From: Pseudomonas bubulae
GTDB lineage: Bacteria > Pseudomonadota > Gammaproteobacteria > Pseudomonadales > Pseudomonadaceae
NCBI RefSeq assembly: GCF_037023725.1
Contig: NZ_CP146077.1
Location: 1,339,001 to 1,403,000 of the forward strand
DNA: 64,000 bases
Direction of reading: 5' to 3'
The position numbers and the translations under genes were made by a program. Shown here in pieces: positions 48,015-57,247 of this stretch. The notes beneath the pieces were generated by a model. The model had not been told where the DNA came from. It searched no databases and saw only the letters and a program-made list of their open reading frames with translations. Numbering within the stretch: position 1 is the stretch's first letter; each line of letters opens with the position of its first letter.

Positions 48015-48494
48015 TTACGTGCGCAAATGGGTCAGCGGCAGCTCGGTGCTGTTGAGCACCTGATTGAGCACAAAGCTCGAACGCACGCTGGTTACGCCTT
48101 CGATACGGGTCAATTCACCCAGCAGCAGCTTCTGGTAGTGGTCCATGTCGGCAACCACCACTTTCAGTTGGTAGTCGGCGTCCATGCCGGTCACCAGGCT
48201 GCATTCCAGCACCTGCGGCAGGGCGCGGATGCAGGCTTCGAAGTTCTCGAAACGCTCTGGTGTATGTCGGTCCATTCCGATAAGCACGTAGGCTGTAAGG
48301 CTCAAGCCCAGCAGTTTGCGGTCGAGCAGCGCCACCTGACGGCTGATGTAACCGTCATCCTCAAGCTGTTTAACGCGGCGCGAGCAAGGAGATGGCGACA
48401 GGCCAATACGTTCGGCCAGTTCCTGGTTAGAGATGCGTGCGTCACGCTGCAATTCCGCCAAAATGCTCAGGTCATACCGGTCGAGTTTGCTCAC
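48015..48494 (-). CDS. Lrp/AsnC family transcriptional regulator
   Basis: 159 residues. N-terminal winged HTH (LDRYDLSILAELQRDARISNQELAERIGLSPSPCSRRVKQLEDDGYI) and a C-terminal RAM/ACT effector domain (ECSLVTGMDADYQLKVVVADMDHYQKLL). It should bind an amino acid and multimerise on DNA. Start chosen at GTG 48494 because AAAGGGTGA precedes it; the ATG at 48512 would put that site inside the gene. Confidence 0.92.
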   Translation of the reverse strand: MSKLDRYDLSILAELQRDARISNQELAERIGLSPSPCSRRVKQLEDDGYISRQVALLDRKLLGLSLTAYVLIGMDRHTPERFENFEACIRALPQVLECSLVTGMDADYQLKVVVADMDHYQKLLLGELTRIEGVTSVRSSFVLNQVLNSTELPLTHLRT

Positions 48495-48619
48495 GAAGTC
48501 ACCCTTTGTCATAACTATTGCGTGAAAGTATCCACCTTAAGTCAAAAATTGCGCAAGTAATGTTTTATCGAGCAATCTTCGCAATCGCCTGCCGCGGCTA
48601 AACGCCTATTCTTTAAACC

Positions 48620-48808
48620 AGAATCACTGCCCGGACATAGAGTCCACTGCGGCCCGCCGAATCAGGCCAGCCGCGGCCGCCAACCCCACAGGGTTGCCCC
48701 GGCCCCCGGGCTACGCACTGTCCAGAAGACGGAGCGAGGTGAGCCAACATCACAAGTGTTGAGCCAGGACAGAAAATTCAAGGGGCGACCGACGGGTCGC
48801 CCTTTTTT
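48620..48808 (+). ncRNA. Candidate structured RNA ending in a strong terminator (unidentified)
   Basis: Between the Lrp gene and the DUF6515-like gene about 400 bp hold no ORF. The plus strand has GGACATAGAGTCC, a GC-rich block with CAACCCCACAGGGTTG, a CTGTCC...GGACAG pair enclosing ~50 nt, and then a rho-independent terminator. The pattern suggests a free-standing sRNA or a long leader; I cannot match it to RsmY/Z, CrcZ, 6S, SRP or RNase P. The 5' end is a guess (a TATTCT lies at 48607). Confidence 0.45.
48783..48808 (+). terminator. Rho-independent terminator of the candidate RNA
   Basis: GGGCGACC, loop GACG, GGTCGCCC, then six T. A textbook terminator with no upstream plus-strand gene for more than 1 kb, so it must end an RNA that starts in the intergenic space. 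Confidence 0.85.
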
Positions 48809-48909
48809 CGTCTGGCAAAAAATAAGTTGCGTTATGCACTGCCTGGCGTAGAACCGCTTCCTGAAACCCCAGTCTTATCTATAAGCCCTGTCCTTCAGTG
48901 AGAAACAGC

Positions 48910-49746
48910 ATGAAATCGCGTATCTGGCGTTTGGCTACAGTTGGCGTGCTCTTTGTGAGCGTCAGCGGCCAGGTGTTGGCCGATGAGCGTGGTGATGGCG
49001 GCTGGCAAGGTCGGCCACAGGGGGCAGACAATCATCAGCCGCGGCCGAATCAACAAGGTAATAACCTGCCGATCCAGCCGCGCCCCGACAGGGTTCAGCA
49101 GACTCAGTCGCCGAACCGGGGCGGCAATCAGAATTGGTATGGCGGCGGTTACGCTCCTGGCGCGAATAACCGTCATCCCAACGACCAGCGCTGGGCCGGT
49201 CGCCCGTCCGGGCATGGCAATGGCTGGGGCCCGGGGCCGCAATATCGCCCGGGTAATGTGGTAGAGCGGTTCCCCGGCCAGCACTGGCAAGTGCCGTATC
49301 GCGGCCAGAACTACTACTTTTCAGGCGGCTACTGGTATCGCCCTCAAGGCCCGCGTTACATCGTGGTGCAGCCGCCTTATGGACTGCGCGTAGGGTTTTT
49401 GCCTGATTACGCTAGGGAAGTGTGGTTTGGCAGTACCTTGATGTTTCTCGCGGCGGGGGCGTATTACGCCTATCAACCTGCAACTCGCGATTACATCGTG
49501 GTCCAGCCGCCGACGGTCTACCAACAGCCCGCGAGCAACAACTATGAGATGGTGGCTTACCCGATGAACGGTCAAAGCCCGGCCCAAATCGGTCAGGACC
49601 GTTATGACTGCTATCGCTGGGCTGTGGAGCAAAGCGGCTTCGACCCTGCCAAGGCGACATACGCCCCAGCGGCGCAAGTGGTGCAAGCCTATCGGCAGGC
49701 GCAGGGCAGTTGCCTGAGCAGTCGTGGTTATCAAGTGACGTATTGA
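48910..49746 (+). CDS. Exported DUF6515-like glycine/asparagine-rich protein
   Basis: 278 residues. Signal peptide ending VLA; residues ~30-110 are Gly/Asn/Gln/Pro-rich and probably disordered; then a conserved part (VERFPGQHWQVPYRGQNYYFSGGYWYRPQGPRYIVVQPPYGLRV), one hydrophobic stretch and a C-terminal Cys pair with DRYDCYRWAVEQSGFDP. I assign the DUF6515 type from memory; no reaction is known. The start at 48910 has GTGAGAA upstream. Confidence 0.75.
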   Translation: MKSRIWRLATVGVLFVSVSGQVLADERGDGGWQGRPQGADNHQPRPNQQGNNLPIQPRPDRVQQTQSPNRGGNQNWYGGGYAPGANNRHPNDQRWAGRPSGHGNGWGPGPQYRPGNVVERFPGQHWQVPYRGQNYYFSGGYWYRPQGPRYIVVQPPYGLRVGFLPDYAREVWFGSTLMFLAAGAYYAYQPATRDYIVVQPPTVYQQPASNNYEMVAYPMNGQSPAQIGQDRYDCYRWAVEQSGFDPAKATYAPAAQVVQAYRQAQGSCLSSRGYQVTY

Positions 49747-49757
49747 TCTGAAGCCTG

Positions 49758-50660
49758 CTACGGAGCCTTGCTCAGCCTCGGTTTGACCACTTCCTTCGGG
49801 TCTGCATGCACCAGTACTTCGGCCCGCGGATAGACCTGTTCAATGGCTTCAGCCGCGCGGTCACAGATGCTATGGGCTGCGGACAACGTCAGTTCACCCG
49901 GCAGCTCCAGGTGAAACTGCACAAACCAGGTATTGCCCGAGATCCGTGTGCGCAGGTCGTGGGCGCCGAGCACGCCGGGCACGCTGCAGGCCAGATTCAG
50001 CATGTTTTCACTGACATCCGTGGGTAACTCCTGATCCATCAACACGGCAAAACTCTCACGGGCGATCTGCAGTGCGCTCCACAGGATATACACCGCAATC
50101 CCCAGGCCAAACCAGGCGTCCAGCTGCGGGAAACCTACACTGGCCAGCACCAGCGCCAGCAAAATACTGCCATTGAGCATCAGGTCCGAGCGGTAATGCA
50201 GCGAGTCGGCGCGCACCGCGTTGGACCCCGTGGCCTTGATCACCCGGTGTTGCAGCACCAGCAGTGCCACGGTCATCAGCAACGAAAAGACAATGACGCC
50301 AATTCCGATCCACGGTGCGCCTACCGGCTCCGGGTTTTTCAGCCGTTCCACTGCCTGAAAGGCAATCAGCACTGCACTCACGCCAATAAACAGCGCTTGC
50401 GCCATGCCCGCCAGGGACTCGGCTTTGCCGTGACCATATCGGTGATCCTCATCGGCGGGACGCAGCGCGTAATGCACGGCCAGCAAATTGAGAAACGAAG
50501 TTACGCCATCGAGCAGCGAGTCGGTCAGGCCGGCGAGCATGCTGATCGAACCACTGAGCCACCACGCGATGGCCTTGGTTACGATCAACAGGCTGGCCAC
50601 CGCCACTGATGCGCGGGTAGCCAGACGTAACAGGCGGGCGTGTTCCGGGCTGCTGGTCAT
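49758..50660 (-). CDS. Cation diffusion facilitator (FieF-like efflux transporter)
   Basis: 300 residues, six transmembrane helices and a cytoplasmic C-terminal domain. Metal site residues lie in LTDSLLDGVTSFLNL and DEDHRYGHGKAESLAG (helix II DxxxD and the HxxxGH-type motif) and DSLHYRSDL in helix V. It should exchange protons for Zn/Fe/Cd. Convergent with the DUF6515-like gene, 11 bp apart. Confidence 0.92.
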   Translation of the reverse strand: MTSSPEHARLLRLATRASVAVASLLIVTKAIAWWLSGSISMLAGLTDSLLDGVTSFLNLLAVHYALRPADEDHRYGHGKAESLAGMAQALFIGVSAVLIAFQAVERLKNPEPVGAPWIGIGVIVFSLLMTVALLVLQHRVIKATGSNAVRADSLHYRSDLMLNGSILLALVLASVGFPQLDAWFGLGIAVYILWSALQIARESFAVLMDQELPTDVSENMLNLACSVPGVLGAHDLRTRISGNTWFVQFHLELPGELTLSAAHSICDRAAEAIEQVYPRAEVLVHADPKEVVKPRLSKAP

Positions 50661-50689
50661 GGTGCTTTCCTGATGAATGATGACGTGCT

Positions 50690-51109
50690 TCAGGCTGCTG
50701 GCTGCAAACCATACATAGCCAGTTGCTGGGCGCTGCCCCGGTGCTGGATCAGGCGTGGATCGTTCAGCGGGAAGCTGCGGCCCAGTTCGCTTTCAAGGAT
50801 GGCCTGGAGCTTGGCGTTATCCACCTTGCCGTCTGCGCCGATGGCTTCGCGCAGTTTTTCCGGGGCGATTTGTGCGGTCTTGCCCGGCGGGAAATAAATT
50901 GCGCCGGTGGCGAAGTCGACACCGAAGGCGATCAGCCCCGGGATCACATAAAACAGCAGGCCCACGGCATCCAGTACGACGATCATGGGGTCGATCTTGC
51001 CGTCGATCTGGCCGCGGCGGTCTGGAAAGAAAATACTGCCGCAAGCAGTCAATTGGGTGAACAGTGCCGCAACCACGACACCGCCGATTACTCGCGAAGG
51101 CATACGCAT
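50690..51109 (-). CDS. Hypothetical lipoprotein
   Basis: 139 residues. Signal with lipobox LTAC, then SIFFPDRRGQIDGKIDPMIVVLDAVGLLFYVIPGLIAFGVDF with a membrane-interacting hydrophobic stretch, and a C-terminal helical domain. GAGGTTTT precedes the ATG at 51109. Conserved by position next to hrpB in pseudomonads, function unknown. Confidence 0.78.
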   Translation of the reverse strand: MRMPSRVIGGVVVAALFTQLTACGSIFFPDRRGQIDGKIDPMIVVLDAVGLLFYVIPGLIAFGVDFATGAIYFPPGKTAQIAPEKLREAIGADGKVDNAKLQAILESELGRSFPLNDPRLIQHRGSAQQLAMYGLQPAA

Positions 51110-51188
51110 ACTTAAAACCTCAAACATGTTCAAAGGACTGGATCATTACTGTTCGCCGTTATACTCGCCGCTCTGTTCTGGAGCCACC

Positions 51189-53690
51189 ATGATTTCTTTG
51201 CCGATTGATGAAGTTTTACCTGCGCTGCGCCTGGCCCTGGCCGAGCGCCATGAAACCGTGCTCGAAGCGCCGCCCGGCGCCGGTAAAACCACCCGTGTGC
51301 CGCTGGCCCTGCTCAACGAGCCCTGGCTGGCCGGGCAGAAGATCCTGATGCTCGAACCCCGGCGCCTGGCGGCCCGTGCGGCGGCCGAGCGGCTGGCCAG
51401 TGAACTGGGTGAAAAAGTCGGCGAAACCGTAGGTTACCGTATACGCCTCGACAGCAAGGTCGGCCCCAACACCCGTATCGAAGTGGTCACCGAGGGCATC
51501 CTTACTCGACGTCTGCAGCACGATCCGTCGCTGGAAGGGGTGGGCCTGCTGATTTTTGACGAATTCCATGAGCGTAGTCTGGATGCCGATCTGGCGTTGG
51601 CCTTGAGCCTCAATGGGCGTGAGCTGTTTCGGGATGAACAGCCGCTGAAAATTCTGCTGATGTCCGCCACTCTTGAGGGCGAACGGCTGGCGAGCATTCT
51701 CGACGATGCGCCGATCTTGCGCAGTGAGGGCCGCATGTACCCGGTGGCGATGCGCTGGGGGCGGCCGTTTGTGCCCGGTGAGTTTATCGAGCCGCGAGTG
51801 GTGCAGACCGTACTTGATGCCATCAACGATGAAAGCGGCAGCCTGCTGGTGTTCCTGCCCGGGCAGGCGGAGATTCGCCGGGTCAATCAGCAACTGGCCG
51901 ACGCGCTGGGTTCGCGCAGCGATATTCTGCTGTGCCCTTTGCATGGAGAACTGGATCTGGCGGCCCAGCGTGCGGCCATCGAGCCTGCGCCAAAAGGCCT
52001 GCGCAAGGTGGTGCTGGCCACCAATATTGCCGAGACCAGCCTGACTATCGACGGCGTGCGCGTGGTGATCGATGCCGGGCTGGCGCGTGTTCCGCGGTTT
52101 GACCCGGGCAGCGGCATGACCCGCCTTGATACCCAGCGCATTTCCCGCGCCAGTGCCACCCAGCGCGCCGGCCGCGCCGGGCGTCTGGAACCGGGTGTGT
52201 GTTATCGGCTGTGGTCCGAGGACCAGCACGCGCAGTTGGCGGCCTATGGCAGTGCGGAGATCCTGCAGGCTGATCTGGCCGGGTTGGCGCTGCAACTGGC
52301 ACGCTGGGGTGTCACTCCCGAGCAACTGATCTGGCTCGATATGCCGCCCTCGGCCAGTTATGCACAGGCCCGACAATTGCTCGATCGGCTGGGTGCCTTG
52401 CACGGAGCAAAACTCACCCCCCACGGCGAAGCGATGGCTGAACTGCCTGCACATCCGCGGATTGCCCATCTATTGCTGCGCGGTCAGGACCTTGGGCTGG
52501 CCGACATGGCCTGTGATATCGCGGCGTTGTTGGGGGAGCGCGATATCCTGCGCGGCGTCGGAGCGGACCTGCATAGCCGGCTGGCCCTGCTGTCAGGCGA
52601 AAGCCGCGCCGCACGGGGCGGGCAGGGCGGTGTGCAGCGGGCCAAACAACTGGCCCGGCAGTATCGCGGGTACTTGCGTGGCAAGGCCAGGCAGCCGGTC
52701 GCCGACCCCGACCACCCGCGCTGGCTGGGTGCCTTGCTGGCGCTGGCCTACCCCGATCGGGTCGCCCAACAGCGTAAACCCGGTGGGGCGGAATATCGTC
52801 TGGCCAATGGCCGTGCGGCGTTGTTCAGCGAAGTGGATGGCCTGATGAAACAGCCCTGGCTGGTCATCGCCGATTTGGGCAGCCGTCAGGGGCAACGTGA
52901 AGAACGCATTTATCTGGCGGCCGAGTTTGATCCTGCTTTGCTCGAGGGTGTCTTGAGCGAGCAGGTCAGCGTTGTTGATCAACTGGACTGGGATGAGCGC
53001 GAGGGCGTGCTGCGTGCCGAGCGCCAGCGCAAGGTCGGCGAGCTGGTCCTCAGTCGCGAGCCATTGACCGGGCTCGACGAAGCGGCCCGTACGCAAGCGC
53101 TGATCAATCTGGTGCGACGCAAGGGCCTGGAGCTGTTGCCGTGGACGCCCGAGCTGCGCCAGTGGCAGGCGCGGGTAGCGTTGTTGCGTCAACTGGACCT
53201 GCAGATCCAGGGGCACAGTGAATGGCCCGACGTCAGCGATGCCGCCTTGCTGGCCGGGCTTGAAGACTGGTTGGGGCCGTATCTGGGGCGTGTGTCGCGG
53301 CTCAGTCACTTTGCCAGCCTCGACCTGTCGAGCATTGTGCATAACATGCTCAAATGGCCGCTGCCCCAGCGCCTGGACGAACTGGCGCCCCACCATATCA
53401 AGGTGCCTTCAGGGTCTTCGGTGCGGCTGGACTACAGCGAACACCCGCCGATTCTGGCGGTGCGCCTGCAAGAGTTGTTTGGGCTGGCGGACACCCCGCG
53501 TATTGCGGGCGGGCGCCAGGTGGTCAAGTTGCACCTGCTTTCTCCGGCAAGGCGTCCGGTGCAAGTAACCCAGGATCTGGCCAACTTCTGGCGAAGTACC
53601 TATGCCGAAGTGAAAAAAGATTTGAAGGGGCGCTACCCCAAGCTATTCCATAAGTTGGACCCTTGGGTCGATTCGCTTAACAAGAAATGA
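51189..53690 (+). CDS. hrpB: ATP-dependent helicase HrpB
   Basis: 833 residues. DEAH-family RNA-helicase-like motor: Walker A APPGAGKTTRVP, motif II FDEFHERSL, motif III MSATLEG, motif V TNIAETSLTI, motif VI QRAGRAGR; then helicase-associated HA2 and the long HrpB C-terminal domain. Its cellular role is poorly defined. GGAG lies before the ATG at 51189; the earlier frame runs through the divergent lipoprotein. It is the last core gene before the island; the sequence shift to AT-rich DNA begins within ~150 bp of its stop. Confidence 0.95.
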   Translation: MISLPIDEVLPALRLALAERHETVLEAPPGAGKTTRVPLALLNEPWLAGQKILMLEPRRLAARAAAERLASELGEKVGETVGYRIRLDSKVGPNTRIEVVTEGILTRRLQHDPSLEGVGLLIFDEFHERSLDADLALALSLNGRELFRDEQPLKILLMSATLEGERLASILDDAPILRSEGRMYPVAMRWGRPFVPGEFIEPRVVQTVLDAINDESGSLLVFLPGQAEIRRVNQQLADALGSRSDILLCPLHGELDLAAQRAAIEPAPKGLRKVVLATNIAETSLTIDGVRVVIDAGLARVPRFDPGSGMTRLDTQRISRASATQRAGRAGRLEPGVCYRLWSEDQHAQLAAYGSAEILQADLAGLALQLARWGVTPEQLIWLDMPPSASYAQARQLLDRLGALHGAKLTPHGEAMAELPAHPRIAHLLLRGQDLGLADMACDIAALLGERDILRGVGADLHSRLALLSGESRAARGGQGGVQRAKQLARQYRGYLRGKARQPVADPDHPRWLGALLALAYPDRVAQQRKPGGAEYRLANGRAALFSEVDGLMKQPWLVIADLGSRQGQREERIYLAAEFDPALLEGVLSEQVSVVDQLDWDEREGVLRAERQRKVGELVLSREPLTGLDEAARTQALINLVRRKGLELLPWTPELRQWQARVALLRQLDLQIQGHSEWPDVSDAALLAGLEDWLGPYLGRVSRLSHFASLDLSSIVHNMLKWPLPQRLDELAPHHIKVPSGSSVRLDYSEHPPILAVRLQELFGLADTPRIAGGRQVVKLHLLSPARRPVQVTQDLANFWRSTYAEVKKDLKGRYPKLFHKLDPWVDSLNKK

Positions 53691-53856
53691 TTGACGCATT
53701 CAGGCTTCTGCTTCCACATAACGAGCAGCGTTGACTACGACGCGTTCACTGTCCCAGGTTGCTTGAGCTCTGGACGAGGAAGTAACTGCACTGAGTTGAG
53801 GTGAATCGAAAACGCGTACTCGCTAAGGTGGATTTTCCAACATCCACAGGTGAGCT
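53691..53856. other. Core/island junction, probable left attachment region
   Basis: 166 bp between the hrpB stop and the first recombinase gene. ACGCGT occurs twice (about 53738 and 53812). GC content falls across it. The other end of the element is outside the window, so no direct repeat can be checked. AGGTGA before 53857 is the recombinase ribosome site. Confidence 0.45.
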
Positions 53857-55326
53857 ATGCCATACAGCAACCCCTCTCATCGAAGTCGCCTGACCACGAT
53901 TGCGCGTATTTCCGATCCCTTTTCAAACGTGTCAACGCTTGAAGCCGCTGGCGCCCGCGCGGAGCCTCTGACCGCAGACCAATCACTTGTCGTTTATGAG
54001 TTCAACTCGATCTGCGAACCGGGAAATTCAGAGCTATACCACCTTCCATTTTTGTTTCATGCCAACGGAGACCCTTGGCATGAGGCAAACTCATACGTGC
54101 TGAGTGTGATTCGTGATAGCCCAGTTAGGGTTAGCCGCACCGATGGGATAAGAAAGCTAGCAAGTAAGTTGTTAGATTATTTGAGGTTTTGCGAAGACAA
54201 TGAACAAGAATGGCTCGACTTCTCGGGTACTAGGATGTCCATGCACCCAACTACCCGTTACTTTCATAGGCTGATAACGGAAGGTAAGAGAAGTAATTCT
54301 GTAATCAATCAATATACCGGGGCGGTATACGGTTTTTATCAATATGTCAGCGAGAACTGGCATCCATTAGATATGAATAAGGTTGATACGGTCAAGTACG
54401 TCAAAATGATGGTGGAGACGTCAACAGGTACCAAGTCATTCGAGGTAAGGAAAAGAGGGCAGACAAAAAAGGTGCCACGCAGGGCGATGCCGCAAATTGG
54501 ATACATAAGAGAGGATGGCGAGGATTTGCGGCCTCTGCATAATTCTGAACTTCAGGTCTTGATGCTATCTCTGAGTGATGGTGAAGTTTGGTCTGCTGTA
54601 GAGCGGCTTATTGTGCATGTTTCTCTTCTTACTGGGGCAAGAAAACAAACAGTTTTGACATTGCGGCTTCGGCACCTGAAAAGATTTCGCCCTGAATTTC
54701 TGCAAAAAGATAATACTTATAAACTTTTTGCCGGGCCAGGAACCGGAATCGACACGAAAAATAACAAGCTGCAAGACCTCTATTTTCCTAGGCCGCTCGC
54801 CGAAGAATTATGCAGGTTAATTGCTAGCCCGTTGATGCTTGCCCGACAGAAAAAATTTCAAGCAAAGTTGGCAAAAGAATTTCCACAGGTGCAAATGACA
54901 GGCGATGAAATGTACGTATTTTTATCTGATCAGGGTAATAGCTATTACATGGCTAAGGATGATCCCCGGTATACCCTAGTGAAATCGCCTCAGTCCGGGC
55001 AGGTCGCAGATACGATTCGACGCAAAATAAGACGTCTTGATATTAAAAACTTTCCTTGCGATTTTACCTGCCACTGGCTGAGAGCAACATACGCCTATAT
55101 TTTATATCAAAGGCTGAAAGCTCTCGTATCTAAAGAGTTGTTGCCGTCGGGGGATATCATCGATTTCATACAATCCAGAATGCATCATGAGGCAAGAGAG
55201 ACTACGGAGAACTACTTAAAGCTCTTTACAATGACGCATGAGAAAGTGCTCGTACAGGAGTTTTGGGAGTATAGGTTGTTTGAAGGTGCGTACGAAATAT
55301 CAGGCGGAGGCCTGTCCAATGCATGA
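53857..55326 (+). CDS. Tyrosine recombinase 1 of the island operon, catalytically complete
   Basis: 489 residues. The C-terminal catalytic domain has all expected residues: R262 (LLTGARKQT), Lys at 301/304 in the beta-hairpin, H406 and R409 (CHWLRATYAY), H444 (RMHHEARETT) and the nucleophile Y453 (TENYL), 9 residues after H444. The N-terminal half holds a SAM-like core-binding region (LDYLRFCED). AGGTGA precedes the ATG. Its last 8 bp overlap the next gene, with GGAGG for that gene inside this one. Likely the lead integrase of the operon; it resembles TnpA of Tn554 or GmtY-type proteins in size and position. Confidence 0.9.
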   Translation: MPYSNPSHRSRLTTIARISDPFSNVSTLEAAGARAEPLTADQSLVVYEFNSICEPGNSELYHLPFLFHANGDPWHEANSYVLSVIRDSPVRVSRTDGIRKLASKLLDYLRFCEDNEQEWLDFSGTRMSMHPTTRYFHRLITEGKRSNSVINQYTGAVYGFYQYVSENWHPLDMNKVDTVKYVKMMVETSTGTKSFEVRKRGQTKKVPRRAMPQIGYIREDGEDLRPLHNSELQVLMLSLSDGEVWSAVERLIVHVSLLTGARKQTVLTLRLRHLKRFRPEFLQKDNTYKLFAGPGTGIDTKNNKLQDLYFPRPLAEELCRLIASPLMLARQKKFQAKLAKEFPQVQMTGDEMYVFLSDQGNSYYMAKDDPRYTLVKSPQSGQVADTIRRKIRRLDIKNFPCDFTCHWLRATYAYILYQRLKALVSKELLPSGDIIDFIQSRMHHEARETTENYLKLFTMTHEKVLVQEFWEYRLFEGAYEISGGGLSNA

Positions 55327-57247
55327 GGATTACGTGCAGCGTGCAGACTTAATTCACATCCCACCGTCAGCGTTTCTGGAAGATTTTTCTGAGCCTGAGA
55401 GGCTTCTAGTTAGATTGACAAGGTCGGTCAAGAAAAAAGGCTTAGATTTTGGAAGTTTTGCGTATGCTGATACTCGGGCAGATTTGAATGTGCACGAGGA
55501 TCGTGGCGAGTATGTTGTTCTTTCATCTTTTGTTGAATCTCGCCGGGAACTCATTCTTGCAATCATACAGAGCTTGTTTACTCTTCGTGAAGAAAGCGTG
55601 CTCCAAAACTTCGTACGCATACGGCTATTCATTCGATGGCTGAATAGAGAAGGCTTTGTGAGGCTGTTCGAAAGCGAGGAGGAAGCGCAAAGAGCGTATG
55701 TTGGATACACGGCTCACCTTATACATAGGCTTCATACTGGTGGGCTTAAGCCGCGTACTGCTGCACATTACCAAGAAGGTGCTTGTTCCGTTATTAAAGC
55801 AGCATTTCCCCAGACCTACCGACATGTCGTATCGGGAGTCACAAAAATTTCGGGAGTGACACAACCTGTTGCTCCTAGTGACGATCATATCCACTTTTAT
55901 AGAGATGTATGTCTCGCTCTGGCTCGACAATGCAGTGAGTTCGTGTTGAACAAACGACCTTTCCCATGCGTGGTAAATATTCGCGATTATGAAGTGGTTG
56001 TTTTTCACTCTGTAGTAGGCGTTTCGAGCCCGTATAGACCTCCTATAGACGTTTATAATGCCGCGGAGCGGCGTATCGCTACGCTCGATGAATATAAGGC
56101 TAAATTGCTTGAGAAAAACATTGAAGTAAAAGACAGGATCCTTAAGCACGGCATAATGGATGCTCAAAAAACCTTGAGCAGAAATAACCGCGATGAACGA
56201 TCTCGGCAGCGTCTTCGCATTGCATCCTTGGCAGTCAAGGCGTATGCGTGCCTTCTGCTCTTAATTACCGGGGCTACCCCTACGGAATTTTCTCAGTTTT
56301 TATACGCGGATGCCCTGCAAGTTAATAAATCGCCGTTAAAAAAAGAATTGTCGGCGGTGAAGTTTAGGGCAGGTGGGAAAGTTACAAATTATAATGTTGG
56401 TAGAAAAAATGGGCTGTCTATTCTCCAGGACTATCTCAAATTGCGGGAGTGGTTGCTAGACGGTCGGAGCTACGATAAGCTTTTTTTTACGGTCTCTGAA
56501 CTGCGTAATCCATCCTACAAAGAGCTTGACGCTTTGAGGGATTTTCCAACTAGCGATGCGCTACAGACGTTCTATCGTACCCTTCATGCGGGGTTTATAG
56601 ATCCTAGTATTCCAATCCTTACAGTGAGGGAGATGCGAAGACATAAGAGCGTCACCCAGCATATGGGGGGGTTTTCCGTATCTACAGTAGCGAATTCTCT
56701 GAATCATACAGAGACTATGAACCTAGGTCGGTATTCTGGAGGTACCCTCGAGCATCAAAAGTCAGAGCTTTCCAAATACTGGGAGGCTGTTCAAACGGCT
56801 GCTGCATCAATTAAAGAACAATCCGAGAAGGCGGATCAGCTGATACCTATCGCCAGCGGCCAATGCGAACAATTCGGCGCTGCTTCGCCAGCACCTCAAT
56901 TTGCGTCGAGTATTTCCATACTACCGGACTGCCAAACCCAGCACGGATGCTTGTTTTGTGTTCACTATGTGTGTCACTCAGATGAGACTGACATAAATAA
57001 ATTGATGAGTTTGCAGTACGTAGTAAATGCTGTACGTCGTTCTGCGCCAGATATGGAGCATGCTGAATTACTATACTCGGATTTGTCTGCAAGGATTGAT
57101 TATATCCTTAACGCTCTTGCGGAACGCGGCGATTCGGTTGCGAAGATTGTTGAAAAAGTAAGAACTACTGTGCATGTCTATGGTGTATTAACCCCTTTTT
57201 GGGAAACGCGCTTGAGTCGCTTTGAAAGGCTAGGAGTTGTTTTTTGA
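55319..57247 (+). CDS. Tyrosine-recombinase-family protein 2, catalytic Arg I and His II missing
   Basis: 642 residues when started at ATG 55319, which has GGAGG eight bases upstream and overlaps gene 1 by 8 bp; the longer frame from 55238 would be inside gene 1. It retains the fold and C-terminal motif NHTETMNLGRY (H463, Y472), and R440 of the second box, but Arg I is replaced in LITGATPTEF (T320) and the box-II His by R437 (VREMRRH). The C-terminus has a Cys cluster C538, C544, C547, C552 with H553 (GCLFCVHYVCH), probably zinc-binding. It may be a structural or DNA-bending partner rather than an independent recombinase. Confidence 0.85.
   Translation: MHEDYVQRADLIHIPPSAFLEDFSEPERLLVRLTRSVKKKGLDFGSFAYADTRADLNVHEDRGEYVVLSSFVESRRELILAIIQSLFTLREESVLQNFVRIRLFIRWLNREGFVRLFESEEEAQRAYVGYTAHLIHRLHTGGLKPRTAAHYQEGACSVIKAAFPQTYRHVVSGVTKISGVTQPVAPSDDHIHFYRDVCLALARQCSEFVLNKRPFPCVVNIRDYEVVVFHSVVGVSSPYRPPIDVYNAAERRIATLDEYKAKLLEKNIEVKDRILKHGIMDAQKTLSRNNRDERSRQRLRIASLAVKAYACLLLLITGATPTEFSQFLYADALQVNKSPLKKELSAVKFRAGGKVTNYNVGRKNGLSILQDYLKLREWLLDGRSYDKLFFTVSELRNPSYKELDALRDFPTSDALQTFYRTLHAGFIDPSIPILTVREMRRHKSVTQHMGGFSVSTVANSLNHTETMNLGRYSGGTLEHQKSELSKYWEAVQTAAASIKEQSEKADQLIPIASGQCEQFGAASPAPQFASSISILPDCQTQHGCLFCVHYVCHSDETDINKLMSLQYVVNAVRRSAPDMEHAELLYSDLSARIDYILNALAERGDSVAKIVEKVRTTVHVYGVLTPFWETRLSRFERLGVVF

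Noticed and set aside
48620-48808. Riboswitch or known Pseudomonas sRNA (RsmY/Z, CrcZ, 6S, SRP)
   Set aside because: None of their conserved cores, such as repeated GGA loops in the RsmY/Z pattern or the SRP GGAAGGAAGCAG, is present, so only an unnamed candidate RNA is listed.
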